64,000 nt of DNA from contig JAQWCW010000001.1 of the NCBI GenBank assembly GCA_028705775.1, positions 124,001 through 188,000 on the forward strand. The letters are read 5' to 3'. This document shows positions 32,590-41,587 of this stretch, piece by piece (position 1 is the first letter of the stretch; each line of letters opens with the position of its first letter). The position numbers and the translations under genes were made by a program. Under the pieces are notes generated by a model that was not told the origin of the DNA, did no database searches, and worked only from the letters and a program-made list of their open reading frames with translations. The stretch comes from Eubacteriales bacterium. Lineage in GTDB: Bacteria > Bacillota > Clostridia > Christensenellales > Aristaeellaceae.

Positions 32590-33021
32590 TTACTGCACAG
32601 GCATTTTCTCCGTTTCATCCTTTTCCACGAAAACGTCCGGAACATTGCATTCCATATGCACCTTGCCGCGCGTAACGTCGATTGTTATGACGGAGCAGGC
32701 GGTCATGAGCCGCGCAAGCTCCTGAATCTTCTCGCCCGTCACGTCAAAGACTATGAAATCCGCTTCTATCGAGCCGACCTGCTCCTTCGGTTCGAGCTTC
32801 ATCGGCGCTATTCTATCGCCCGATGTCGTCAGGGTTTTGACAAACTCGTAAAGCGCCATCAGCTTCTCAAACTGCGGCGGGTTCAGCTCGTAATCCTCGT
32901 TCTTCCGGTTCTCCATCGTTTCGACGAACATTTTGCCGATTGTCACTATGAAGTCGTCGTACATTTCGGTGTTCTCCTGCATTCTAACCTTGCTCTGCTT
33001 CTTCCTTAGCCTTTTGTTCAT
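32590..33021 (-). CDS. hypothetical protein (143 aa)
   Basis: AAGGAGAG precedes the ATG at 33021, so the gene is well supported, but I do not recognise the family. The N-terminus is basic (MNKRLRKKQSKVR), followed by helices (TEMYDDFIVTIGKMFVETM, QFEKLMALYEFVKTLTTSG) and a beta-rich second half (EADFIVFDVTGEKIQELARL, SVITIDVTRGKVHMECNVP). Soluble, no signal peptide, no cysteine clusters. It has a single-gene layout between trpB and a repeat region. Confidence 0.65.
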   Translation of the reverse strand: MNKRLRKKQSKVRMQENTEMYDDFIVTIGKMFVETMENRKNEDYELNPPQFEKLMALYEFVKTLTTSGDRIAPMKLEPKEQVGSIEADFIVFDVTGEKIQELARLMTACSVITIDVTRGKVHMECNVPDVFVEKDETEKMPVQ

Positions 33022-33057
33022 GCAATCTCTCCTTTTTATTTTTTGGCTTCCATAGTA

Positions 33058-33208
33058 TATAGCCCGACTGCCAGGGGGTCTGCCCGCATACAGGGGCTTA
33101 CTTCAGGGCAGGCAGAAGATATAGCCCGACTGCCCGGGGTCTGCCCGCATACAGGGGCTTACTTCAGGGCAGGCAGAAGATATAGCCCGACTGCCCGGGG
33201 GTCTGCCC
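33058..33208. repeat. 62-bp tandem repeat, about 2.5 copies
   Basis: Copies at 33058-33119 (62 bp), 33120-33180 (61 bp) and a partial one at 33181-33208, each beginning TATAGCCCGACTGCC. Copies differ by a base or two in the G-run. Each contains GGGCAG/CTGCCC inverted segments. No spacers, so it is not a CRISPR array. Confidence 0.9.
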
Positions 33209-33444
33209 TTGTATAGTACCGGACGTTCGGGCTTGCTTATATAGTACGGGCGTTTCCATTTCGCTTATGGCGCAGAAAAAGCCAAAGAGCGCATGAATTC
33301 GCTGCCGCAGCAATGCCGGAGCGCCGCAGTACAAAAATCGCGGACAGATTTTCATCTGCCCGCGAAACGTATTTCATATTGTCATTGCGCTTTCGTATAT
33401 GCCGCTAAACCGCCGCGCCGCAGTTTTTCGGCGGTTTTAGCCTC
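33209..33444. other. gene-free spacer with an aroE terminator
   Basis: No coding sequence is evident. An inverted repeat GCTAAACCGCCG (33403-33414) with CGGCGGTTTTAGC (33429-33441) sits just beyond the aroE stop and probably acts as its terminator on the minus strand. Confidence 0.5.
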
Positions 33445-34308
33445 TTATGCCCTTGACGCGTAAAGCTCGCGGTAGATTCGTCTCTGCTCGGATTTTGAGG
33501 CTATGCTTCCGCTGAGCCAAACGCTTTGCGCCTCAACCGCCTGGTAAAACAGCATCGCAAGCCCCGAAATGCATTTTTTGCCCTCCTGCGCCGCAATATC
33601 GAGAAGGCGGGTCGTGAGGGGATTATACACCGCGTCGAAAACCGCGTCGCAGCGGCTGACTATCCGAGCGGGGACGGGGCTTTCGGGCTCCGACGGGTAC
33701 ATCCCGACGGGCGTTGTGTTGCAAAGCAGCCCGTAATCGCCCTTAATATCGTATAAATCCATCAGCTCAAGGCGCTCGCCGCCGCCCTTTACGGACGTTG
33801 AGAGCGCCTTAATCAGCGCCTCTCCGGTTTCCATATTCCTTGCGGCAATTGTAACGTGAGCGCCTTCCCTGAGCAGGGCGTAGGCAAGCGAGCGCGCCGC
33901 GCCGCCTGAGCCTAAAACGAGGGCGCGCGTGTCCTTGTCGGGAACGACGAACGCCTCGCGGAGGGCGCGCAGGAAGCCGAGCCCGTCCGTGTTGTAGCCG
34001 ATTAAATCGCCGCGCGGCGTTACCTTTACGGTATTGCACGCGCCGCAGGCTGAAACGGTTTCGTCGTATTCGTCAAGGTATGGGATTATCAGCTCCTTGT
34101 AGGGGATTGTTATATTGAAGCCCGAAAAGCAGGCGCGAAGCACCGTGACCGTTTCCGCCATAATCTCAGGCTCGAAGGGGAGCGTGAAATAGAAGGCGTT
34201 TTCGCCGGCGCTGCGAAACAGCGCGTTCTGGATTTGCGGCGACAGCGAATGCGAAAGCTTGCGCCCGAGCAGACAGTAGCGGGCTGAATCCGCGTCGATT
34301 GAAACCAC
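33445..34308 (-). CDS. aroE: shikimate dehydrogenase
   Basis: A 287-residue NADP-dependent enzyme reducing 3-dehydroshikimate in aromatic amino acid synthesis. The GTG start has GGAGGTGT seven bases upstream and follows the previous stop by three bases. LLGRKLSHSLSPQIQN binds shikimate, NITIPYKE contains the catalytic Lys, YNTDGLGF the catalytic Asp, and VLGSGGAARSLAYAL the Rossmann loop. CNTTPVGMYP and GLAMLFYQAVE are further AroE marks. Last gene of the proC - serine hydrolase - aroE run; unlike most clostridia it is not with other aro genes here. Confidence 0.92.
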   Translation of the reverse strand: MVSIDADSARYCLLGRKLSHSLSPQIQNALFRSAGENAFYFTLPFEPEIMAETVTVLRACFSGFNITIPYKELIIPYLDEYDETVSACGACNTVKVTPRGDLIGYNTDGLGFLRALREAFVVPDKDTRALVLGSGGAARSLAYALLREGAHVTIAARNMETGEALIKALSTSVKGGGERLELMDLYDIKGDYGLLCNTTPVGMYPSEPESPVPARIVSRCDAVFDAVYNPLTTRLLDIAAQEGKKCISGLAMLFYQAVEAQSVWLSGSIASKSEQRRIYRELYASRA

Positions 34309-34311
34309 GTT

Positions 34312-35490
34312 TTACACCTCCGAAAACAGCAGGTTGCGCAGGCAGGGAACGATATTCACGGGCCACATATCCGAGCGCTGCATGAGAATTTCGACTATCA
34401 TGTTGTCCTTCGGCGCAACCGTGAAATACGTTCCGGCAAGCCCGTCCCAGCCAAATTCGCCCTTTGAACCGAAAAACGCCGCGGCAGACGGCTCGTACAT
34501 AACGCGCATAAGGCAGCCGTAGCCGTGACCGAAGGAGCTGTCCCAAGCCGCCTCAAAGCTTGAAAGCAGGTGCGGCGGGAGCATATTATGCCCCATTACG
34601 TCAAAGCATTTTTCGGGCAGCAGCCTGCCGCCATCATACTTTCCGCGCGAAAGCAGCAGCTCCGCAAAGCGCATATAATCGTCGATTGTTGAAACAAGCC
34701 CCGCGCCGCCGGATTCAAACGCGGGCTTGCGCTTAAAATCGTTCATTCCGAGGAAAAGCCGCTCGTCGCGCTCAAGCGCTCCGCCTTTTTCGCCGTTGTA
34801 TACGGCGGCAAAGCGTGAAAGCTTGTCCTCTGGCACATAAAAGCCCGTGTCGTTCATGCCGAGCGGCTCGAATATTTCGCGCCTGAATAGCTCCGAAAGC
34901 GGCATTCCCGCTGCTTCCTCAATCAGCGCGCCGAGAACGTCCGCCGACGTTCCGTACATCCAGCGCGTTCCGGGCTGAAAGGCAAGCGGAAGCGCCGCAA
35001 GCCTGTCCGCCATCTCGCGCGTGGAAAACTGATTTCCCGCCGCCGTGCGCCTGTCCTGCTCGCCGTACAGCTCCGCGACGAGCTTTTCAACATTGCCGTT
35101 TACGCCGGGGTACACAAGCCCCGAGGTCATGTTGAGCAAATCGCGGACATATATCGGTCTTACCGGCGCTTCAAGCTCTCCCGACGGAAGCATGACCTTC
35201 TGCGAGCCGAACGCGGGCAGATACCACGAAATCGGGTCGATAAGGCTCAGCTTGCCGCGCGAAACCAGAATCATCGTCATCAGCGCGGTTACGGGCTTTG
35301 TCATCGAGAACATAAGCACGATTGTGTCCCGCGCAAACGGCGTTTTCGCTTCCCTGTCCGCAAGCCCCGATTCATAGTAGAGCTTTTCCTCGCCGCCGCG
35401 CTTAACCAGAACGCTAGCGCCGATTAGCTTGCCCGAGGCGATGTAGCTGTCCAGCAGCTTCTGCGCCGCGTCCTTTATGTGCTTTTTCAT
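34312..35490 (-). CDS. beta-lactamase-family serine hydrolase
   Basis: A 392-residue protein of the class C beta-lactamase/penicillin-binding fold with GGAG before the ATG. The nucleophile motif is SMTK (about residues 62-65), the second motif YGTS replaces YxN, and the C-terminal KGEFGWDGLAGTYF corresponds to the HxG strand. No signal peptide, so an intracellular esterase or peptidase is more likely than a true beta-lactamase. Substrate unknown. It lies between proC and aroE at very short distances, and these are probably cotranscribed. Confidence 0.85.
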   Translation of the reverse strand: MKKHIKDAAQKLLDSYIASGKLIGASVLVKRGGEEKLYYESGLADREAKTPFARDTIVLMFSMTKPVTALMTMILVSRGKLSLIDPISWYLPAFGSQKVMLPSGELEAPVRPIYVRDLLNMTSGLVYPGVNGNVEKLVAELYGEQDRRTAAGNQFSTREMADRLAALPLAFQPGTRWMYGTSADVLGALIEEAAGMPLSELFRREIFEPLGMNDTGFYVPEDKLSRFAAVYNGEKGGALERDERLFLGMNDFKRKPAFESGGAGLVSTIDDYMRFAELLLSRGKYDGGRLLPEKCFDVMGHNMLPPHLLSSFEAAWDSSFGHGYGCLMRVMYEPSAAAFFGSKGEFGWDGLAGTYFTVAPKDNMIVEILMQRSDMWPVNIVPCLRNLLFSEV

Positions 35491-35524
35491 TTTATCTCCG
35501 TTTCAGGCGCTTGATAGCGCCGAG

Positions 35525-36307
35525 TTACATTTCCCTGCTCTTTTCTGCCGCAGCGCGGCAGGCGGCGGTAACTGCCGCCCTGAAACCTGACTGCTCAAGG
35601 CACTGCACGGCTTCAATCGTTGTTCCGCGCGGCGAAGTAACCATGTCCTTCAGCTCGCCCGGATGCTTGCCCGTTTCGAGCGCAAGCTTTGCGCTGCCGA
35701 GCATTGCCTGCTCCGCAAAGATGTACGCCTTGTCGCGCGGAAGCCCCTCCGCTACGCCCGCGTCCGCCATCGCCTCTATCATCATGAAGAAATACGCGGG
35801 GGACGAGCCGGAAATGCCCACAACCGCGTCAATCAAATCCTCAGAAATGATTTCCGCCCTTCCGCATACGGAAAGCAGCGCCATAACCGCGTCTGTTTCC
35901 GCCTTTTTCAGCTCCTTGCCCGGGCATACCGCAATCATTCCCTCGCCAATCATCGCGGGAGTGTTCGGCATTGTCCGCACGATTTTCGCGCCCCTGTTAA
36001 AGCGCTCCGAAAGCCAGAGAAGGGTTTTGCCGGGCGCAACCGTAACGACAATCGTTTCGGCTCTTACGCTGTCCTTTATTTCCGCTATAACGCTTTCGTA
36101 GTACTGCGGCTTTACCGTAAGGAAAAGAACATCCGATTTTTCAGCCGCCTCGCAGGCGCTTTTTACCGTTTCCACGCCGACCTCTGCGGCTCTTTCCGCC
36201 GCCTTTTCGTTTACGTCGTAGCCAATCGTTTCGCATTTGCCCGCGCGGATAACGCCCTTCATAAACGCGCTGCCCATGTTGCCAAGCCCGATAAAGCCAA
36301 CCTTCAT
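35525..36307 (-). CDS. proC: pyrroline-5-carboxylate reductase
   Basis: A 260-residue enzyme that makes proline from pyrroline-5-carboxylate with NAD(P)H. ATG 36307 is chosen because GGAGGG is eight bases upstream; ATG 36313 is too close. VGFIGLGNMGSAFMKG is the nucleotide-binding loop, VRTMPNTPAMIGEG the conserved centre, and the C-terminal DAVVGISGSSPAYFFMMIEAM with VTSPRGTTIEAV binds substrate. Its promoter overlaps that of the divergent HAD gene. First gene of the minus-strand run to aroE. Confidence 0.93.
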   Translation of the reverse strand: MKVGFIGLGNMGSAFMKGVIRAGKCETIGYDVNEKAAERAAEVGVETVKSACEAAEKSDVLFLTVKPQYYESVIAEIKDSVRAETIVVTVAPGKTLLWLSERFNRGAKIVRTMPNTPAMIGEGMIAVCPGKELKKAETDAVMALLSVCGRAEIISEDLIDAVVGISGSSPAYFFMMIEAMADAGVAEGLPRDKAYIFAEQAMLGSAKLALETGKHPGELKDMVTSPRGTTIEAVQCLEQSGFRAAVTAACRAAAEKSREM

Positions 36308-36361
36308 AAGCATATCCCTCCAAATTAATAACTCTCGCAAAGCTGTTCTTTCGCTAAGCAC

Positions 36362-36390
36362 ATTCTATCATCCTTGCGGGCGTGTGGCAA
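36362..36390 (-). promoter_or_regulatory. promoter of proC - serine hydrolase - aroE
   Basis: On the minus strand TTGCCA (plus 36385-36390), 17 bp, TAGAAT (36362-36367). It interlocks with the plus-strand promoter at 36374-36402. Confidence 0.65.
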
Positions 36391-36402
36391 TCATGGTACA
36401 AT
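36374..36402 (+). promoter_or_regulatory. promoter of the HAD hydrolase gene
   Basis: TTGCGG (36374-36379), 17 bp, TACAAT (36397-36402), about 37 bp before the ATG at 36440. Confidence 0.65.
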
Positions 36403-36439
36403 CATAAAACATTCCCTTTTTTAAGGAGAGAAAGCGCGC

Positions 36440-37090
36440 ATGAAATATTCTTGGATTATCTGGGACTTCAACGGAACGCTACTTGACGACAGCGATTTCA
36501 ATATGCGCATTATGGACGATATGCTTCTTGAGCGCGGAAAGCCGAAAATGCAAGGAATCGAGGATTACCGCCGCCGTTTCTGCTTCCCCGTAAAGGAATA
36601 CTACATAAGGGCGGGCTGGAATTTTTCCGAGTATACGTTTGAGGAGCTTGCGGAGGACTATGTAAGGCGCTATAAGGCGGGCTGCGGCGATTTGAAGTTG
36701 TTTCCGGATGTCAGGGCGGCGCTTTCCGCCGTAAAGAAAGCGGGGCTGAGGCAGGCTGTGCTTTCCGCAAGCGAAATCCTGCTTCTGCGCCGTCAGCTCG
36801 GCGAGCTTGACATTCTCGGCGAATTCGACGAGGTCATCGGCGTTGAGGATATTTATGCCTCCGGCAAGGTGGAGCTTGGAAAGCGGTTTATAGCTTCAAG
36901 CGGAATCGACCCGAAAAGAGCCGTGCTGATTGGCGATACTGAGCATGATGCGCTCGTCGCGCGGGAAATCGGAACGGACTGCGCGCTTGTTCCGCGCGGC
37001 CATCAAAGCGCCGAAATCCTTGCGGCAACGGGCTTTCCGGTGTTTCCGGATATCGCCGCAGCTGCCCGCGGATTATTGGATATTAAATAA
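36440..37090 (+). CDS. HAD-superfamily hydrolase with a DxN first motif
   Basis: A 216-residue phosphatase-like protein; AAGGAGAG precedes the ATG. Motif I is WDFNGTLL, so the second Asp of the usual DxD is Asn; motif II SAS (LSASEIL), motif III Lys near GKVELGK and motif IV LIGDTEHD are present. The second Asp normally acts as acid/base; a DxN form occurs in some clostridial relatives, so the enzyme may be slow or specialised rather than inactive. The helical cap (about 20-85) resembles phosphoglycolate-phosphatase types. Substrate unknown. Confidence 0.83.
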   Translation: MKYSWIIWDFNGTLLDDSDFNMRIMDDMLLERGKPKMQGIEDYRRRFCFPVKEYYIRAGWNFSEYTFEELAEDYVRRYKAGCGDLKLFPDVRAALSAVKKAGLRQAVLSASEILLLRRQLGELDILGEFDEVIGVEDIYASGKVELGKRFIASSGIDPKRAVLIGDTEHDALVAREIGTDCALVPRGHQSAEILAATGFPVFPDIAAAARGLLDIK

Positions 37091-37117
37091 TTTCACCAAA
37101 TTCTAATCTAATCATTA

Positions 37118-37146
37118 TTGACATTGCATTCGCGGCGGCGTATAAT
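37118..37146 (+). promoter_or_regulatory. consensus promoter of the marR - ABC exporter operon
   Basis: TTGACA (37118-37123), exactly 17 bp, TATAAT (37141-37146): a perfect sigma-A promoter. Its strength suggests that repression is the main control. Confidence 0.85.
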
Positions 37147-37149
37147 CCG

Positions 37150-37176
37150 TTAGAATTCAAATGATATGAATTCTAA
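37150..37176 (+). promoter_or_regulatory. MarR-type operator
   Basis: TTAGAATTCA (37150-37159) and TGAATTCTAA (37167-37176) are perfect inverted repeats separated by 7 bp, placed directly after the -10 box. A further half-site AAATTCTAAT lies upstream of the -35 box. Binding of the MarR product encoded next would block transcription. Confidence 0.8.
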
Positions 37177-37199
37177 CTTTAATTTTTCGGAGGGATGAA

Positions 37200-37685
37200 A
37201 TGGAATGCAGCGCCGCGGATTTATGCCGCAAAAAGCCAAGGCACATTGCGATTCTTTACCACGTAATCGCGCATAAGCTGACTTTGTGCCAGAACAGGCT
37301 GCTTGAGCCGCTCGGAATAACGCAGCAGCAGAGCAGACTGATGTTTTTTTTGCATTTTCACAACGCCGAGAGGCTTAATCAGAAGGATATGGAGAGCTTC
37401 ATGCATCTCTCCGCCGCCTCGGTAACAAGCCTTATTGCGAACCTTGAAAAAGGCGGCTATGTGGAAAGGAAAACATCGGAAACCGACGGAAGGGCGAAGC
37501 TTATACGCCTTACCCGAAAGGGAGAGGATACGCTGCCGGCGATTGACGAAACCCTGAGGCAGATGGATGAAATCGTAACCGGCGCTCTTACCGACGAGGA
37601 AAAGAGCCGTATGGAGGAATTGCTGCTCAAGGTTGACGGATATATTATGGAAAGGCAGGAAAACGGATGCTTAAAAAAATCCTGA
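37200..37685 (+). CDS. MarR-family transcriptional regulator
   Basis: A 161-residue winged-helix regulator; GGAGGG precedes the ATG. The HTH spans about residues 55-95 (NQKDMESFMHLSAASVTSLIANLEKGGYVERKTSETDGRAKLIRLTRKG), including the DxRxK wing. It overlaps the first ABC gene by 19 bp, and a palindromic operator lies in the promoter, so it most likely represses its own operon and is released by a compound exported by the transporter. Confidence 0.92.
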   Translation: MECSAADLCRKKPRHIAILYHVIAHKLTLCQNRLLEPLGITQQQSRLMFFLHFHNAERLNQKDMESFMHLSAASVTSLIANLEKGGYVERKTSETDGRAKLIRLTRKGEDTLPAIDETLRQMDEIVTGALTDEEKSRMEELLLKVDGYIMERQENGCLKKS

Positions 37686-39394
37686 AAAGCGTAGGCGAGT
37701 ACAAAAAATGGGCATTCCTTACGCCTCTTGTCATGATTGGCGAGGTGCTGATGGAAATTCTCATCCCTCTTGTTATGGCGAAAATTATCGACGAGGGAAT
37801 AAACGGAAACAGGGGAATGACCTACATACTGGAAATGGGCGGGCTTATGGTGCTGATGGCGTGCCTCTCAATGGGCTTCGGCGCTCTCGGCAGCCGCTTT
37901 GGCGCAAAGGCGGGCGCGGGCTTTGCGAAAAATCTCAGGAAGCGCCTGTTTGACGCAACCGCGGATTTTTCCTTCCGCAATGTGGATAAGTTCTCCACCG
38001 CTTCATTGGTAACGCGGCTTACCACCGACGTTAACAATGTGCAGAACGCGTTTATGATGTTTATCAGAATGGCTGCGCGCGCCCCGATTATGCTTATCGG
38101 CGCGCTCATATTCGCAGTCAACATAAACGCTCGGCTTTCGCTGGTTTTCCTTTTCTCAATTCCCGTTCTGGGAATATGCCTTGCGCTTATATTTTTCCGC
38201 GCGCATCCGCGCTTCCGCGTAATGCTTAAAAAGTACGACGCAATGAACGGCTCCGTTCAGGAAAACCTGACCGCAATCCGCGTTGTAAAGGCGTTCGTGC
38301 GCGAAAAGGATGAAACGAAGAAGTTCTCCATGAGCGCAGAGGAGGTCAGGGCGGCTCAGCTCAAGGCTGAAAAGCTCGTAATCCTCACTAACCCGCTCAT
38401 GATGCTCGTCATGTACGCCACGATTATCGCCGTCGTTTGGATTGGCGGCGGAATGGTAATGGGCGGAACCTTCCAAATCGGCGAGCTTTCAAGCTTTGTC
38501 ACCTATGTTACGCAAATCCTGATGAGCCTTATGATGGTTTCCATGATATTCATGATGCTCGTCATCTCTTGGGCAAGCTTCACCCGTATAAGCGAGGTGC
38601 TTGACGAAAAGAGCGACATCGTTTCGCCCGAAAATCCCGTAAAGGAAGTCAAGGACGGAAGCGTGGATTTTGAGGACGTTTCGTTCAGCTATCTCGGGGA
38701 CGAAAGCAACTGCGTAATGAACCACATCAATCTTCATATCGGCAGCGGCGAAACGATTGGAATCATCGGCGGAACGGGCAGCAGCAAAAGCACGCTCGTT
38801 CAGCTTATTCCCCGCCTTTATGACGCTACTCTTGGCGCTGTGAAGGTCGGCGGGCTTGATGTGCGAAGGTATGACCTTGACACGCTGCGCACCCAAGTCG
38901 CAATGGTTCTGCAAAAGAACGTTCTGTTCTCCGGAACGATTATTGATAACCTGCGCTGGGGCAATGAGAACGCTACGCAGGAGGAGGTCGAGGAGGCGTG
39001 CCGTCAGGCTCAGGCTCACGACTTCATCATGTCCTTCCCCGACGGCTATCAGACGGTAATGGGTCAGGGCGGCGTTAACGTTTCGGGCGGTCAGAAGCAG
39101 CGCCTGTGCATAGCTCGCGCTCTGCTCAAAAGGCCGAAGATTGTTATTCTGGACGATTCAACCAGCGCGGTTGACACGGCTACCGACGCTAAAATCCGTA
39201 AGGCGCTGCGCGAACAGCTTAGCGGAACAACGACAATCATTATCGCTCAGCGCATATCCACCGTACAGGACTGCGACAGGGTGCTGGTGCTTGACAACGG
39301 CGAAATCAGCGCCTTTGACACGCATGAGAACCTGCTGAAGAACAACCACATTTATCAGGAAGTCAACGCTTCCCAGCAAAAGGGGGTGGCGTAA
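37667..39394 (+). CDS. ABC exporter half-transporter, degenerate-site subunit
   Basis: A 575-residue membrane-ATPase fusion with six transmembrane helices, then a nucleotide-binding domain from about residue 330. Walker A is GGTGSSKST, the signature NVSGGQKQR is canonical, and Walker B ends LDDSTSAVD, where Asp replaces the catalytic Glu. With the following gene product, whose signature is altered, this gives one good and one degenerate ATP site, as in BmrCD/LmrCD-type heterodimeric multidrug exporters. The gene overlaps marR and abuts the partner gene. Confidence 0.92.
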   Translation: MLKKILKSVGEYKKWAFLTPLVMIGEVLMEILIPLVMAKIIDEGINGNRGMTYILEMGGLMVLMACLSMGFGALGSRFGAKAGAGFAKNLRKRLFDATADFSFRNVDKFSTASLVTRLTTDVNNVQNAFMMFIRMAARAPIMLIGALIFAVNINARLSLVFLFSIPVLGICLALIFFRAHPRFRVMLKKYDAMNGSVQENLTAIRVVKAFVREKDETKKFSMSAEEVRAAQLKAEKLVILTNPLMMLVMYATIIAVVWIGGGMVMGGTFQIGELSSFVTYVTQILMSLMMVSMIFMMLVISWASFTRISEVLDEKSDIVSPENPVKEVKDGSVDFEDVSFSYLGDESNCVMNHINLHIGSGETIGIIGGTGSSKSTLVQLIPRLYDATLGAVKVGGLDVRRYDLDTLRTQVAMVLQKNVLFSGTIIDNLRWGNENATQEEVEEACRQAQAHDFIMSFPDGYQTVMGQGGVNVSGGQKQRLCIARALLKRPKIVILDDSTSAVDTATDAKIRKALREQLSGTTTIIIAQRISTVQDCDRVLVLDNGEISAFDTHENLLKNNHIYQEVNASQQKGVA

Positions 39395-41320
39395 ATGCCG
39401 GGACCGAATCGCGCAAAAATGGCGATGGGCAAGCCCAAGAACGCGGGCAAAACCATTCGCCGCGTGCTTAAATACCTTCTCCAGTATAAGTATTCAATGG
39501 CGATTGTCATGGTGCTTATCATCGCTAACTCGTTTGGGCAGGTCTACGCAATGTCGTACCTGCAAAACATTATCGACGACGCGCTTATGCCTACGGTTTC
39601 GGGCGTGCTGACGATAACGGAGGGAACGGCAAAGCTGCTCTCGCTTCTTATGTGGATGGGCGGAACGTACCTGATATGCACGATATTCAGCTACGCCTAT
39701 TCGCGCATAATGCTTCACGTTTCCACGGGAACGCTGCTCACAATCCGCAAGGAGCTTTTCACGCATATGGAAACGCTCCCCCTGCGCTACTTTGACACCC
39801 ACACGCACGGCGATTTGATGAGCCGCTTCACGAACGATACGGATACGATGCGCGAAATGCTTTCAAACAGCATTGCAAACGTGCTTTCGTCCCTCGTTAC
39901 CGTCATCACGGTTTTCGTAAAAATGGTTTCCTATTCGTGGGCGCTTACGATAATCGTAATCCTGATGATGGTTCTTCAGCTTTTCCTCATTTCCAAAATC
40001 GGCTCAAAGAGCGGTCACTATTTTCAGAAGCAGCAGAGCGCGATTGGCGCTGTGAACGGCTATATCGAGGAGCAGATTGCGGGGCAGAAGGTCGTTAAGG
40101 TTTTCTGCCACGAGGACGAGAGCAAGAACGATTTTGACAAGCTCAACTCCGTTCTGTGCGACGCTTCAACGGAGGCGCAGACCTTCGCGAGCCTGATGGG
40201 CCCGATTATGAACAACCTCGGCCATGCGCTTTACGCGATTACCGCGATTGCGGGCGGGCTTCTTGCGCTGGAGGGCGGGCCCTTTGCGGGAACTGCGGTT
40301 GCGATAAGCCTTGGCACTGTCGTTGTTTTCCTCCAGTTCACCCGCTCCTTTACTCAGCCGCTTTCGCAGATAGGGCAGCAATTCAACGTAATCCTCGCTT
40401 CCCTTGCCGGCGCGGAGCGAATCTTCGGCGTGCTTGACGAAAAGCCGGAGATGGACGAGGGCTATGTTTCCCTCGTAAACGTCACCTACGACGCGGACGG
40501 AACGCTCAGGGAGAGCGAGAAGCATACCGGCGAGTGGGCGTGGAGGCATCCGCATAAGGCGGACGGAAGCGTAACCTATACTCCCCTCAAGGGCGAAATC
40601 GTGCTTGACGACGTAACCTTCGGCTATAACGAGGATAAGGTTGTGCTTCACGACATCACAATGACGGCAAAGCCGGGCGAAAAAATAGCGCTTGTCGGCT
40701 CAACCGGCGCGGGCAAAACGACGATAACCAACCTGATTAACCGCTTCTATGACGTTCCCGAGGGCAAGATTCGCTATGACGGAATCAATATAAACAAGAT
40801 TAAGAAGGATGATTTGCGCCTGTCGCTCGCAATGGTTTTGCAGGACGCGCACCTGTTCACGGGAACTGTCGCGGATAACATCCGCTACGGCAGACCGGAC
40901 GCGAGCATGGAGGACGTAGTCAAGGCGGCTAAGCTTGCCAACGCGGATTCCTTCATCGTCCATCTTGAGAAGGGCTATGATACTATGCTCACGGCGGACG
41001 GCGGCAACCTTTCAATGGGTCAGCGCCAGCTGCTTACGATTGCAAGAGCCGCAATTATCGACCCGCCGGTTCTCGTGCTTGACGAGGCAACCTCGTCAAT
41101 AGATACGCGAACCGAGGCGCTGATTGGCGAGGGAATGAACCGCCTTATGAAGGGGCGCACCGTGTTCGTTATCGCGCACAGGCTCTCCACCGTCCGCAAT
41201 GCGGATAAGATTATGGTGCTTGAGCACGGCGAAATCATCGAGCGCGGCAATCATGACGAGCTGATAGCGCAAAAGGGCAAGTATTATCAGCTGTATACGG
41301 GCGCTTTCGAGCTTTCGTAA
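39395..41320 (+). CDS. ABC exporter half-transporter, catalytic-site subunit
   Basis: A 641-residue partner of the preceding protein, starting right behind its stop codon. Walker A GSTGAGKTT, Walker B VLVLDEATSSID with the catalytic Glu, and the signature NLSMGQRQL with Met in place of Gly. The extra ~50 residues between membrane part and ATPase (about residues 350-400) are usual for this subunit type. It probably exports drugs or amphiphilic compounds under MarR control. Confidence 0.92.
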   Translation: MPGPNRAKMAMGKPKNAGKTIRRVLKYLLQYKYSMAIVMVLIIANSFGQVYAMSYLQNIIDDALMPTVSGVLTITEGTAKLLSLLMWMGGTYLICTIFSYAYSRIMLHVSTGTLLTIRKELFTHMETLPLRYFDTHTHGDLMSRFTNDTDTMREMLSNSIANVLSSLVTVITVFVKMVSYSWALTIIVILMMVLQLFLISKIGSKSGHYFQKQQSAIGAVNGYIEEQIAGQKVVKVFCHEDESKNDFDKLNSVLCDASTEAQTFASLMGPIMNNLGHALYAITAIAGGLLALEGGPFAGTAVAISLGTVVVFLQFTRSFTQPLSQIGQQFNVILASLAGAERIFGVLDEKPEMDEGYVSLVNVTYDADGTLRESEKHTGEWAWRHPHKADGSVTYTPLKGEIVLDDVTFGYNEDKVVLHDITMTAKPGEKIALVGSTGAGKTTITNLINRFYDVPEGKIRYDGININKIKKDDLRLSLAMVLQDAHLFTGTVADNIRYGRPDASMEDVVKAAKLANADSFIVHLEKGYDTMLTADGGNLSMGQRQLLTIARAAIIDPPVLVLDEATSSIDTRTEALIGEGMNRLMKGRTVFVIAHRLSTVRNADKIMVLEHGEIIERGNHDELIAQKGKYYQLYTGAFELS

Positions 41321-41482
41321 GCCTTGCGCGTATGCAAAACCTGCAATGCAATTCTGGCTTTTGACGCTTGCTTGTTCGCTTTCGCGGCGCTGTCCCTTTT
41401 GCAGGATGGCGCCGTTTTTGCGCTTTCATGTTTATTTTTTGCATAATTCAGTCGCTTCCCGCGACAAATCCGCCCCCGAATA

Positions 41483-41511
41483 TTGTCATCGACTCCCGCG
41501 TAGTGTAATAT
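41483..41511 (+). promoter_or_regulatory. promoter of the flotillin-like gene
   Basis: TTGTCA (41483-41488), 17 bp, TAATAT (41506-41511), about 75 bp before the ATG at 41588. Confidence 0.55.
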
Positions 41512-41587
41512 CAGCTTATCGGGCGGACAGCCCTGCGGCGCGCCGACGGGGAGCGCGTATAAGCGAAGGACTTGATGGAGGTACGAT

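Noticed and set aside
33058..33208. CRISPR array
   Set aside because: Copies are directly adjacent with no variable spacers, and no cas genes are present.
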